Positions 11,372 through 22,100 of a stretch of DNA of 64,000 nucleotides are shown in pieces. This stretch comes from Massospora cicadina (lineage: Eukaryota > Entomophthoromycota > Entomophthoromycetes > Entomophthorales > Entomophthoraceae). The position numbers and the translations under genes are program-made. The number at the start of each line of letters is the position of its first letter. Positions within the stretch are counted from its first letter, which is position 1. The notes below the pieces were generated by a model. The model was not told the origin of the DNA. It did no database searches and saw only the letters and a list, made by a program, of their open reading frames with translations. The DNA lies in the NCBI GenBank assembly GCA_022478985.1, contig JAKSZP010005259.1, positions 248,001 to 312,000 on the forward strand. The letters run 5' to 3'.

Positions 11372-12002
11372 TTGACTATATTGATTAAACCCCAACTAAA
11401 ATTTTATATACTATGCAGATACTATCTAGATTTCTTTATTATCTCTTATAGTATACATGTTATATACACTTACCTACTATAACTCTAGCTTAATATTATT
11501 AATTAGCAAGTTTTTGTTGCCACTATGTCTCTATAAATTATATCATGTATTTGAAATATGACATGGCATTTACGTTTTTAGGAAATTAATATCCACATGG
11601 TAACATGTTACCTTACTAAGTTAGAAACCGCCTGAATGAGCTTCAATCAAAATAGTTTATAAGAGTTACTTCATGTTCACAATGACAAAGCTGAAGATGT
11701 TTTATAATATAAAAAATGTGTTTAACTAAATAAAGTAATATTATGTGTAGCACAGTGGCAGTATAGCACCTATAAGGTCTATATATTTAAAGTAGCACCA
11801 TGAAAGATTATATCTATATATAAAATTTCAACTTTTACTTAGGCTAATATTAGCATTGCCCTTAGTAATTTTTGGTTTAGACCTTTATGGGTGTGAACAC
11901 TTAATACAAACTATATACTTAAATAATATAAATATTTAGTACTTTTGGACTATCTGGGACTATGATAGGTAGATCTAGGTTATATTAGATTGCCCTGACA
12001 TA

Positions 12003-12295
12003 GGGGGTGGAAGGCAAGCCAGTAGGGTGTACGGCTACCAACCTAAAGGTTGTGGGTTTGATTCCCACCCTTCACACATCAATTGAGGTTCCAGCCAAAG
12101 GAAGCTATTGGTGGTTATTAGGTCTAATAACACGAAAATCTTGCCCACGACATAACCAGAAAAATCCAAGTCCTAATCTGGAGGTGGAAAAACTTTCTAT
12201 GACAGAGTTGATCCTGCTCAGATTTCATGTTGATACTTCCTTTCTCAATTTTGGTAATGTCCATCCCCTGGTCAGCTTGCCTTGAATAAATAAAT
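12003..12295 (+). mobile_element. tRNA-derived SINE with 16-bp target duplication
   Basis: The head (12003-12075) resembles a tRNA: GGCAAGCCAGTAGGG in the A-box position, then CTACCAACCTAAAGG and a B box GGTTTGATTCC at 12055-12065 inside a GTGGG/CCCAC T-arm. A 200-bp body follows, ending CATCCCCTGGTCAGCTTGCC and an AATAAATAAATA tail. Direct repeats at 11987-12002 and 12296-12311 match at 14 of 16 positions, the two differences being C against T. The 92-codon frame across it (12007-12285) is a chance reading. RNA polymerase III would be expected to transcribe it. Confidence 0.88.
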
Positions 12296-12311
12296 AGATT
12301 GCTCTGATATA

Positions 12312-14060
12312 AAAGCATATGATGATGTAGAACACCTTTCAGGATATCTAAATGTTGATAATACTCAAATCACTTTCTCATGGATAAGTACAACATGCAA
12401 CTAGGACCATTAAAATCAATTGCTTAATGACTTTATATACAAATTAAATCTTATAAGCATAATATATACTGATAGCTGGTTAAACCTTTATATATGTACA
12501 AAGATCTCTATGTTGCCCCATAAATCATAAAAACTCTTATACAACCCAGATCAGTAACTGATCAGCGCACAATCTACAAGTTTTTTTGTGGGTATAAACT
12601 AAGCCTTATGATGCATATATAGAAATAGAGTAGCATATTCACATAAAAAATTAGAAACAGGATTCTTATAAATTTTGGCATATACTTTAGCTTACTTTTA
12701 CACCTTTAAATCAAAAATAGAACTTTTAGATTATATTAAAATTTTAAGTCTCTCAAACAACAACTGAGTTTCTAATTATCAGAATACACTCTTATTGATC
12801 ACTTTATTCCCATTCACAAATGCTAAAATGTTATTCTGGATTGTATAACTTTATCTATCATTGTTGAGATTTGCCCTATCAAGTGTGAAGCCTCAATTTT
12901 ATATTAATTTTTAGTTATAGTTAATACCAAATATACTTTTGTATTGATACATATTATACCATTGGAACTATTTTTACTAGGTCTAAAAATTATAATGTGA
13001 AGCATCAAGAAATTTCTATCAATTACGCTGGAACTATGAACTAGTAGTTTAGTTATTGAATATGAATTTAACAACAGATAAATATTCTATAATTTTAGCT
13101 ATCTTACCACACAACTTGGATCATACCTCATTATTATGGTCTATCTATTCTTTTTTATATATTTAACCTTAATTTAATGTTAGAACTAGTGCATAAGCAT
13201 CAGGTTCCATCTGCACATGTGAATGCAAACTTAACCAGATAAGGTACTTTATAGATACAGTAACCTTAACCAAAAACATGAAATAAACCTTATTTATCAA
13301 AAATAGATCTTTTATAAAACAAATGAATGAGCGCATTGCAGTATCAAATACTGTCAGTGAAAAAATGGCTCACAATGGGTAGGTGGGGGGTCATCTTTAG
13401 CCTCAACTTCTTAGATTAAAAACAAGATACCATTCTCAATGCCAGTCTCCTCCTGATATGAACCTCCAATCTTTCATTCATATCAAGCAAATCTTTGATA
13501 ACTTAATGGCCTTAAGGAATTTCTAGTCAACTGCATAATAATTGAGAGACATGGCTAATGGAGCATTATCCTTAGGGTAATTACATCAAAATAGGGTTAG
13601 CCTATTAGATCTGAGACCCAAATGAATAGCTGAAGAGGATAGTAGTAAACCTATAAATGATTAGTTTTACACCAGCGTGGGGAAAAATGGTTGATAAGAA
13701 GTAGATACAAAACTCAGGCTTTTAAGGCTGAGGTAATTGAGATAATAAGATATTTGAGAGATGCACCAGTGAGGGTTTTGGATGTTATTTTCAGTAGTAT
13801 TTATCAGCAATTGAAGACGCTGAGGCAATGATGTAAATAAAAATTCAAGACTGTGGAGTGAAGCAACTATAGTAACTTAATTCTATAAATTAAACTTGGT
13901 GTTGCACCTCAATTGATTAAAGCTCATATATGCATAGTAATATAATACAAAATCAATTAAATAAGTAACTAATATAGAGACAGCTGATCAAAATAATTTC
14001 TACATTTTAATTCAGCCTTTATCTATGATACTTAATAGTACTATAAATAGTAATATTGAC
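12312..14060. other. AT-rich intergenic DNA
   Basis: No gene, RNA gene or element boundary that I can support; scattered homopolymers and short inverted repeats only. Confidence 0.5.
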
Positions 14061-14075
14061 TTTTATATTAATATG

Positions 14076-14324
14076 GACTCTCTACCACTGCCTCCCAAGT
14101 TTGATCCCAGTAGATGAACTTTGGGTAGGGGACAATTATGACTGTATTGGCATTGTGTACCAATGCCCCAAACCAAGATAGTGAATAGCAAGGCGGTCCA
14201 TGGAGTTTCTGGCCTATCATAAGCTGCATGTGGAAGTTCTCTGGGTTTTATCCTCCTTTCTCATTACTTTGAATCTTCTTAATTAGTGCATTATCATCCT
14301 CAGGACATCCCACATTTAATAAAA
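14076..14324 (+). mobile_element. SINE copy, same family as the 11.2-kb copy
   Basis: Flanked by perfect 15-base repeats TTTTATATTAATATG (14061-14075 and 14325-14339). It extends about 60-70 bases further 5' than the 11.2-kb copy, with a B-box-like AGTTTGATCCC at 14098-14108 that suggests a partial tRNA head. The body carries the shared segment (ATTGGCATTGTGTACCAATG, CCTCCTTTCTCATT). The 3' tail is TCCTCAGGACATCCCACATT then TAATAAAA. No protein is encoded. Confidence 0.85.
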
Positions 14325-14339
14325 TTTTATATTAATATG

Positions 14340-16065
14340 ACTGTTATTAAAGTATTTTATATTTACTTTTTTAAGTTAATTATAAGTATATTTATTTGGA
14401 ATTTAGTGCAAGATTAAACAATTGTTGCTTTCAGCCAATAGAAACTTCTGAAATATTGCCAGTTGATAAGTTCTAACAATATGGGATTTATTAGGACTGA
14501 TGAACCTATGTTAAAGGTTAAGTCCTATTCATTTATATTGAATTTCAGTAAAAAAATCCTACCCAACCTTTCAAATTCTAGTGGGCAATAAAGAACCAGA
14601 CTCAATCTATAATTCAGAATAATTGTAAATCTTTACTGTCATATAGATTTATTTATATAATTTATTTTATATCTAGGCTTAACTATTGGTTCCAAGGGTC
14701 TCAGATAGTATGCACTTTATCAGTTAACTAGTATAAAAGTTAACACATGCAGGTAGGTATGTTTCTTAAATTAATAGAAAAACTAACTCTTTTAATTAAT
14801 TATAATCTGGTGACAGATTCAGGTGACACTAGGATAACTTTAACTTGTAAGCTCTATACCCCAATTTAAATTACAAAATTAAGTATGTGAGATAATACAA
14901 AAAATGAGTTGAATATGCTCTTCTTTTTTTAAACATACTTGAAGCTTACTAATTTTGGGAAAATACTTTGATTAACTTTATACTATCTATTGGTATGGAA
15001 AAGTAGTTAATGTGTACATAGATCTCATCTATAGGAAACAATTATAGATCCTTCTTGATACTTTTTATATTAGTTGGTTTTATATTTAAAAGTAAAAATA
15101 GCTAAAACATCTGGTACACAAGTATTTAACAACTAGCTTTTGTCTAAAATCAAAGCTATAAAACTATTTAATTTTGATATAATGCAGTATATTTTTCTTG
15201 ATAGTGACTACAGATTATACAGCTGCCCTATAAAGTTTCCTTTGTGTTTTAGTAATCTTTAAAGGGAGGGCAAACAAGATATGGACTCTTACATTTATTT
15301 TTAACACAATCAGCAGGACAATTTACATATTAATCTAATTAGTAATATGGTCCTTGTTAGATTAAGAAACTAACCAGCTAAAATCACTAAAAGTACATAT
15401 ATATAAAATTACTTAGCACTTATACTAGATACCTGAGGCTACCTTGATAGCTTAATTGAACACTTGACTATCTCTATATAATACAAAAATATAGGTGAGT
15501 TATCTAAATATTTTGCATAAAATATTTAGCTTAAGCTATAGCTTTTAAGAAGTAATCTTACAATTATAATGCAAAGCTTAAAGTTGAATAAGCAATTATG
15601 TTGAAAATGCAACTGAATATAGTATATTGGGTTACCTTGAGACATATTAAGCTTTATAATAAAGCAATAGGTTAAATTTTAATTATTTAGTACATTTAGG
15701 TGAGTAGTCTAGCTTACTGCTAAAACCATCCTACTTATATTTAGCTTAAGGCTAAAAATTTATTTGTTGTATTTAGTTGCTTAATTTAGCAATAAGAAAA
15801 TATAACAAGCAAAATTTGATTTATATCCAGGCATTTAACTACTATCTACACTTTCTCATAGATAATCATCAATCATTAAGTATGCTTTGTCTCCTTTCAC
15901 TGCTATCCAATGATGATCAAGTGATGAGTTATCACTAACCATTTACCTAAGTCTACCTTAGGCCAAAATTTTTCTTGTATATGTGATAAGATTTAGATCC
16001 CCTTTGACATCATCTGTGACAGTAAAGAAGATTATAGTACATTCTACTTAAGTCATATAGTATCT
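14340..16065. other. AT-rich intergenic DNA
   Basis: No supported feature. Stop codons are dense in all frames. Confidence 0.5.
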
Positions 16066-17052
16066 AGCATCACAGCTAAAATTTAAATTTTATTTGAGGT
16101 ACTCCAACCAGAGGATGGACATTACTGATACTCATTGAACAAAAGAACTGAACAAACAAATGGAACAAAAACAAAGAAAAACCTCCAACCAGGCGGAAAG
16201 TGGAATACTGTTACCCTACCATGGCAGAGGGTAAGGGGGTTGGGCAGCTTTCTACATGCATATTGTTCAAGACAGAATCATTATGGTTATAGAAACAAAT
16301 AAAAGTGGAGAGCCAGGATGTTGGGGCATCAGCATGGTGGAGGTGAATGGCGGTGAAAAATGGATTTTCTTCAAGGTCAGCTTGGAAGACAGCTTCAACT
16401 AATTCTGCTAAATATGTTTAGCTTGAAGGCAGGCATTGGGGAGTTAGGCCAAATTGGTAATATTTTGCCAGAAGATTTTAGAAGATAGGTTAAAAACTGC
16501 TAGTTTCTCAACACGCATAGCTGTATCTTCAGCATCATCATATAATTTAGTGATTTTGTCCTGTGCTGCTTTGAGGAAATCAGGGGGAAGATGAGTATAG
16601 TCAGCCCTTTGTGAAATTGAGCCAATTATTGGGCCACTGCTTTATAAAGGTCTGGGCAATGGGGTGAGGCCACCGCTGCTAGGGTGAGCTGGTGGTCACT
16701 TTGGTAGTGGATAGCATTGAGTTTAGGATAAAATCATTTGGAGGATAGAGTTTTTTCAAAATCAAAACTGTAAAATTTTGGCCCATTTGTAATCTATCCA
16801 CCCAAGAGGTTTAACTTTTTTCTTATTTATAACTTTATCTGATTTGTCAACCCCAGCCAATAGGTTCCAAGAATTCTGGTTCATGAGAATAGTGGATGTA
16901 GAAATTGGGTAGATAGTAGTCAAATAGGTTGCTTAGGTGTGAATCTTGGTCCAAGCCTGACTCTGATTGATAGGGTTGAATTTAGGTGGGTTAATATGGT
17001 CAGAAGGATTGGTGGAAGCCAATTTTCCACTCTGTCCCATCAAGCAAGAATA

Positions 17053-17244
17053 TTAAGTAGGAGGGGGCAATAAAATACCCCATTCAGAATCTGCTGAAAT
17101 GGTCTCAGGAAGGTACATCAGAGGAAGTGGCTTAAGGGCAGAATTTTTTGAATGGTTAAACTTAAAACAGAGTTGACAAATTTGGTGACCATTATTCACA
17201 TAAGCCCAAAAATAAATTCTCAGATGCTGCTGTAATATGAGCAT
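17053..17244 (-). pseudogene. ORF1-like C-terminal zinc-knuckle segment
   Basis: The frame overlapping the end of the 224-aa ORF contains GHQICQLCFKFNHSKNSA at about 17125-17185. It fits CX2CX4HX4C except that the last cysteine is alanine. Placement after the RNA-binding region matches LINE ORF1 proteins, where the knuckle binds nucleic acid. It probably was continuous with the preceding ORF before a frameshift. Confidence 0.5.
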
Positions 17245-17894
17245 AGGGTCTTTGTTGGGCTATTGCAGGATGGTATAAAATTTATGGTGGCAGTGGTGCA
17301 AGTGGCAGCAAGACACTCTGCACCAGAAGGAACAGTGAAGATGAGTTTGGGCCAAGTCCTATAAACCAAAAGCCCCACCATCAATTGTTCATATAAAATT
17401 TGGGGTAGGAGGTGGGAAGGGAGGGATGCAAAGGATGCCACCAGTGTGTTGTCTAAAGGGAGGTAAATACAGGTAGTAGGAATGAGAGTGTTTTTGTAAA
17501 TATGGGAAGTCAAAGTTGCTGCTGCAGCATTCTTCTCTATCTGGAAGCCTATATCAAAATAGCCCTTAAATAAGTGGAAATTGATAAAGCCAGCTGGTGC
17601 AAAAGCAGTGGTAGCTAACTCAATTATTATTTTGTCAGCATACAGGAATAAACACCACAGTTGATAAATAGGTAAAATCAAACAATGGACTGAGGGAGGG
17701 TGAGAGGATGGGGGATGAAAAGGGTGGATGCATGCAAGATGAAGCACTAAGTCCCATGGAGGAACAAAACAGCTAGTAGAGGGTGGCAGGCTATTTGACC
17801 CCAAGCAAACACATTTGCCTGCAGGGCAGAAAATACTAGGTGGTAAAGCACTGCTACCCCACACTGGAGCAGCAGGTGGCAGATCTGCAGACAT
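17220..17894 (-). CDS. ORF1-like protein of the 16-18 kb element
   Basis: A 224-residue frame beginning at ATG 17894, close to the element 5' end. Residues 1-75 are Pro/Ser/Cys-rich. About residues 95-165 have a FDIGFQIEKNAAAATLT-like segment that resembles the RNA-binding N-terminal part of fungal Tad1-type LINE ORF1 proteins. The last third changes composition (SGAECLAATCTTATINF), consistent with a frameshift; the true continuation is the overlapping 17053-17244 frame. Product would bind LINE RNA. Family assignment is from memory of pattern, not an alignment. It may be inactive. Confidence 0.45.
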   Translation of the reverse strand: MSADLPPAAPVWGSSALPPSIFCPAGKCVCLGSNSLPPSTSCFVPPWDLVLHLACIHPFHPPSSHPPSVHCLILPIYQLWCLFLYADKIIIELATTAFAPAGFINFHLFKGYFDIGFQIEKNAAAATLTSHIYKNTLIPTTCIYLPLDNTLVASFASLPSHLLPQILYEQLMVGLLVYRTWPKLIFTVPSGAECLAATCTTATINFIPSCNSPTKTLCSYYSSI

Positions 17895-18462
17895 TAATAG
17901 GAAAATGGACGTGGCCAGACAGTGGTGGTGAATTAAACTTTTCTTTATAAAAATTGCTCAAATTTGAGATTGAGCAGAAAGAAAACTCAGCATCACATAG
18001 CTAATCCCATGTAATCTTGGACATTTTAACTAGAAAAAGGTCTGTCAGGGTCTTTCCCACCCCTTAAAAATATAACCCTACCTATATACTCAACAGGTGT
18101 ATAGGAAAGTATACTTAAAACTGGTTTCTAATCTACCACCATCATTTTATTTTGTAGCAACTATTGCCAAAAACCCTGGTACTGGTAACCTCTACTAAAA
18201 CCCCTAGAGCAACAGTACCTGTGTAAGGTTATTTTTGGATACACCTATTGACAATCCACTTTTGATGCTAAGTTAGCTAAATTGTACAACTTTTAGGGGT
18301 GACCAAACCAGCTTTCAACCTGACAGGATGGGATGCTGGAAAATTTCCTACTAAAAATTGTTGCCAGGGCATAGAATTTGGTGGGGTGGCAACCTTTATG
18401 GTTGGAGGATAAATCTAACCTTGGATTTAAACATACCTCACCTAGAGTTTGCTTCCTTATAG

Positions 18463-18618
18463 ATGCAAAAGGCTGATCACTACCTTTTTGATACCCCTAT
18501 AACCTCCATTGGCATCAAACCAAAGCCAGCCAAAGTCAAGCTAACCCCTGACTTATCTAGACATCCCTCCCTTTATGCCAGTAGGATATGTAAACCCTGG
18601 GTACCAGTTGAACCTTAA
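18463..18618 (+). CDS. Possible exon of a small unidentified gene
   Basis: A 51-codon frame from ATG 18463 to TAA 18616-18618, directly after a splice-acceptor-like TTCCTTATAG. Its composition is protein-like (KADHYLFDTPITSIGIKPKP). Neighbouring open pieces on the same strand look similar: 18297-18410 (GVTKPAFNLTGWDAGKFP) and about 18840-18990 (EISPYENSEDDFPLAYPPYQ, after TATTCAG). Given 31-48-nt introns in the adjacent gene, these could be exons of one gene convergent with the BET gene, or a gene relic. No family recognised. Confidence 0.25.
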   Translation: MQKADHYLFDTPITSIGIKPKPAKVKLTPDLSRHPSLYASRICKPWVPVEP

Positions 18619-19154
18619 CCTGTTGATTAGTTAAAGGTAATATTCTGGGCCGCTGGTAACGGTAGCCACCCTTACCTTATCCAGACACTTCAGTCTTGGG
18701 AAGCTAGCTTTGCCATAAAAACTTATCTGTATTTAAAATTCCAAGCCTCTAGGTTCTACCAATCTCCTTTAAAAGCTACTTGAACTTTACCAACCTTAGA
18801 ATGAATCTACCCAGCAAGCGTTTGATTGGGCGTATTCAGGAGAGATGGGTTCCAAGCAGATTGAAATTTCCCCATATGAAAATAGCGAAGATGACTTCCC
18901 ATTGGCTTATCCACCCTACCAAGCATCATTTAAACTTAGTATCAGCCCAAACCTAAACTTATTTCGGGTTACAAGGCTGAGCCTCGTTTAAATCGAGGAA
19001 TCACTTTATAAAATAACCCTTCAAAAGGCACAAAAATTTATTCGATGGCATGGGGCGGAACATCGTTTATCCAACTCTTTCTCTCTAGAGAAAATCAAAC
19101 TGACGCCCGTAAAATATCCAAATGCCAAACGCTGTACCCCAAACTAGTAATCAA

Positions 19155-22100
19155 TCATTCAAAGAGCTCGCCTTCCTCAATCTCTCCGTCCTCAAGTGGA
19201 TGCCGTCTTTGACGGTTGGGCATTGACGGGGACACGGAGGACGTAGGGGGCGGACGCTTGGAGGCGTCCCTGGACTGCTCCAGACGCAAGGCGTGGGCCA
19301 TTCTGTCCTCGTACTGGCGCATGAGGCGATTCTGATACAGCAGGTCCTTGCGGTGGGCCTGAGGCGTTAGTCGAAGAGCCGAGAATTACCCCCATGGCGA
19401 GTCGGATGCGCTTGTCCTCCTGAGCTCGGTCAAATGCAACCTCCTCCTGTTTGCGCTTCAGCTGAAGCACCTTACGCGCCTCCTCCTCTTCGCGCTGCTG
19501 CTTCTTCTCGCGGCGCAGGGCGATTTGCTGCGCATCGAGGGGGACGCGCCGCTTCTTGGCCTCAAGGCGACTTTGGTCAAGCTTGGTCCCATCTTTGGTG
19601 CTGGGTCTCGGTTCAGACTTTTTGGGGGGACTGGGGACCTCGACGGGTGGCACCTTAACCTAAGCGGATCAGCTGGGCGGGGTATAGAAAGCTACCGGCG
19701 AGCGTGCCTTTGGCGGTGCGGGTTTGGGCTTGCGTTTGGGCGAAGTTTCAGGGCGCCGCTTGGCCTTAAGCGGTAACGGCTCACTGGACTCACGCGGTTG
19801 GGGTTTGGAGGAGCGCTTGGCCGGCTCAACAAACTCCCGCGGCTTGGATAGCTTCGAGGCGTGGTGTGACTCGGGGGTAGGGGACTGGATACGGAGTTGA
19901 GATGGCTAAAGAGGATAAGCGGAAAGATGGAGGGTCCAATACCTTGTCGGACAAAGCCGACTTGGGGAGGCTAGAAGTTTTTGACGATTTGGGGAGAGCT
20001 AAGGTAACAAAAAAGGCAAAGCCCATTAACATTTTATTTTTCCAAGGCGACATATCAACCACGCCTTAAAGGCGGGTAGGGGACTAATCGCTGGTGCTGC
20101 TACTGGTGCTACCTGAGGATCCCGAGTCCGAGTCTGAGTCCGAGCCCGAAGAGGAGGACGAAGAGCTGGAGATGGGCAGCTTGTGCGACGGCGCCACTTG
20201 GGGATCCGAGCGGCGAGGAGCTGCAAGTGAGCAAGCGGAGCGGCACCCATTACCTTTAAACCCAGCTCCCTCAACTTCTCTGTCTCGTATACGCCGGTCG
20301 TCGTGTCTGTTCTTGGCGGAGTCAGCTATGACGTACGAGTACAGCTTGGAAAGGGTGTTGGCGTCGAGCGCATCGATGTCCATCTCAATCTCATTCTGGC
20401 TCTACTAGGTTAGTTGTAAGGAGGGCGTTTACCATGCCAAGCCCAGGCATGGAGCGATGGATGAGGTCCACCACGACATTGAGCATGGAGCCCGAAAGAT
20501 GGTTGATGGCGAGGCTGAGCTCCTTCTTCTGCTCGTACGTGATGCCCTGCGGCTTCCTAGGCTTGCTCTTGGTTTTGGACACCTTAACAGGGGGCGGTTC
20601 GTCGTGTTGCGCGGATTCCTTGCGCTTGCGGCCGCGATTCTCTATTTTGGGTTCAACGCGCGGGGCTTCGGCTTTGCGTGGAGTTTCTGCAGAGTTAAAT
20701 AGAGGCGGGGGCTTACTGCGCGCGGGCTTGACCTCCTTGACCTTAACGGGCGAGGCCTTGACCTTCGCTGGCGAGGCATCGGAGGAGTCACCGGAACTGA
20801 GCCCGTCGTTGATATAGAGCGTGTCGGCGGGGCGCAGGTCGGCGGGGCGCTGCGCCCACTTTTTCTCAAACACCGCCTTGAGCTGTTGGCCCATCTGGTA
20901 AACCTGGCCGTGGACGGGGTTGTACTCGAAGCAGTTCTGAAAGATGAGGCGAATGTCATGCTCGAAGGCTTGGGCGGTCGCGTACTCGCCCGCCAAAAAC
21001 TTCTTCTTGACGGTCGACAGGTCCATGGGATGCTTTATGATGTGCGGATAATCGGGTAGATTCATGGCCTCCCAGTCCACCGGCTCGAGGAATGGGCTCG
21101 AATACGACAGATGCAGCTTCTTGTGCAGCTCTTTCAGCACCGAACTGCAAAACTTGTGATGGTGTGGCGGCATCTCCCCACCCGCAGAACCGTAGCGGGC
21201 CCTGGGAGAGCCAGAGTAGGGCTGCGCTGGCTTACGAGAAACCTAAGCGAACAAGGATCAGGCTCCATCGGAGCAGCAAATCAACACTACCTGCTTGGGC
21301 TTAGGTTTGGAGAGTCGGGAGCCGCTGCCCCTCTGGGCTGAAGGCAAAGCCGACTCTTGCTCTAAAATCTCAGACTGCACAATCAGAGCAGAAACCAGCA
21401 AAGCTTACCGCACGCGAGAAGTTCGCCTTAAGCTCGTTAAACCGCGCCTGTAGACTTTGGGCCATGAGGGATACGGGGGCGTCGTACCCGTTATACAAAT
21501 AGCAGTTATCGAAGATCCGCTGAATATCAGCAAAGAACTCATCCACCATGTCGTAAGCGCACACGTTCAACTTCTTCTCCGCTGTGTCAAGGTCCATGGG
21601 CGATTTGATAATGGTGGGATAGTCGGGAATCCGAAGCTTTTTAATATCAACTGGCTGCAAAAATGGCCCCGAATCGATGGCGCTTCAACGCCTTAAGGAT
21701 GCTGCTGCACTGCTTGAGCTCCTCGCGATTCATGGCTGGCCTCCGTGAAGGTTGGTAGACAAATGGCTTCGCGGCGGCCTACATGGGCGTTAAGCCAAAA
21801 CTAAACCAACCCACCTTCGCAGCTTTAGCTTTGGGAACCGGCGGTAAGCTGGGTGGGCGCACAAGGCCGCCATTAGATGAATGCTTTGGCTCCTTTAACG
21901 GCAACCTTTTCCTCGCGTGGAGCTTCTCTGGGGGGTGAAGCCTCGATGACACAAGGCTCTTCAGAGGGATTTAATTCTTTGGCTGGTGATTGTGCATCCT
22001 CTTCAGCCCGTGTTGGCAACGGATCTTCCATGGGCTCTGGTTTAATATCGGAGCTAATTGTAGTTTCAAGAGGGGCCGGATTCTCCATAGGCTCAAGGAT

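Larger units (their letters stand above)
16080..17988 (-). mobile_element. LINE-ORF1-like element lacking RT (non-autonomous)
   Basis: A 1.9-kb minus-strand insertion bounded by direct repeats AGCATCACAGCTAA (16066-16079) and AGCATCACATAGCTAA (17989-18004), identical apart from two bases. It ends in GTCCATCCTCTGGTTGGAG, TACCTCAAATAAAATTT, a tail related to those of the SINEs at 11.2, 12.0 and 14.1 kb. Its 5' two thirds hold an ORF1-like frame with a zinc-knuckle motif. The remaining ~1 kb shows broken frames with no endonuclease or RT motif. It looks like a LINE derivative that kept ORF1 and the 3' end, or a decayed copy with ORF2 deleted. Confidence 0.65.

Noticed and set aside
12003..12075. 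Functional tRNA gene
   Set aside because: No proper acceptor stem or CCA-side pairing; it is the head of a target-duplication-bounded SINE.
20084..20402. BET gene ending at TAG 20082-20084 with a separate gene downstream
   Set aside because: A phase-compatible intron (19999-20103) removes the stop and the downstream charged coiled coil fits a BET C-terminus; kept as one gene with this noted as the weakest joint.
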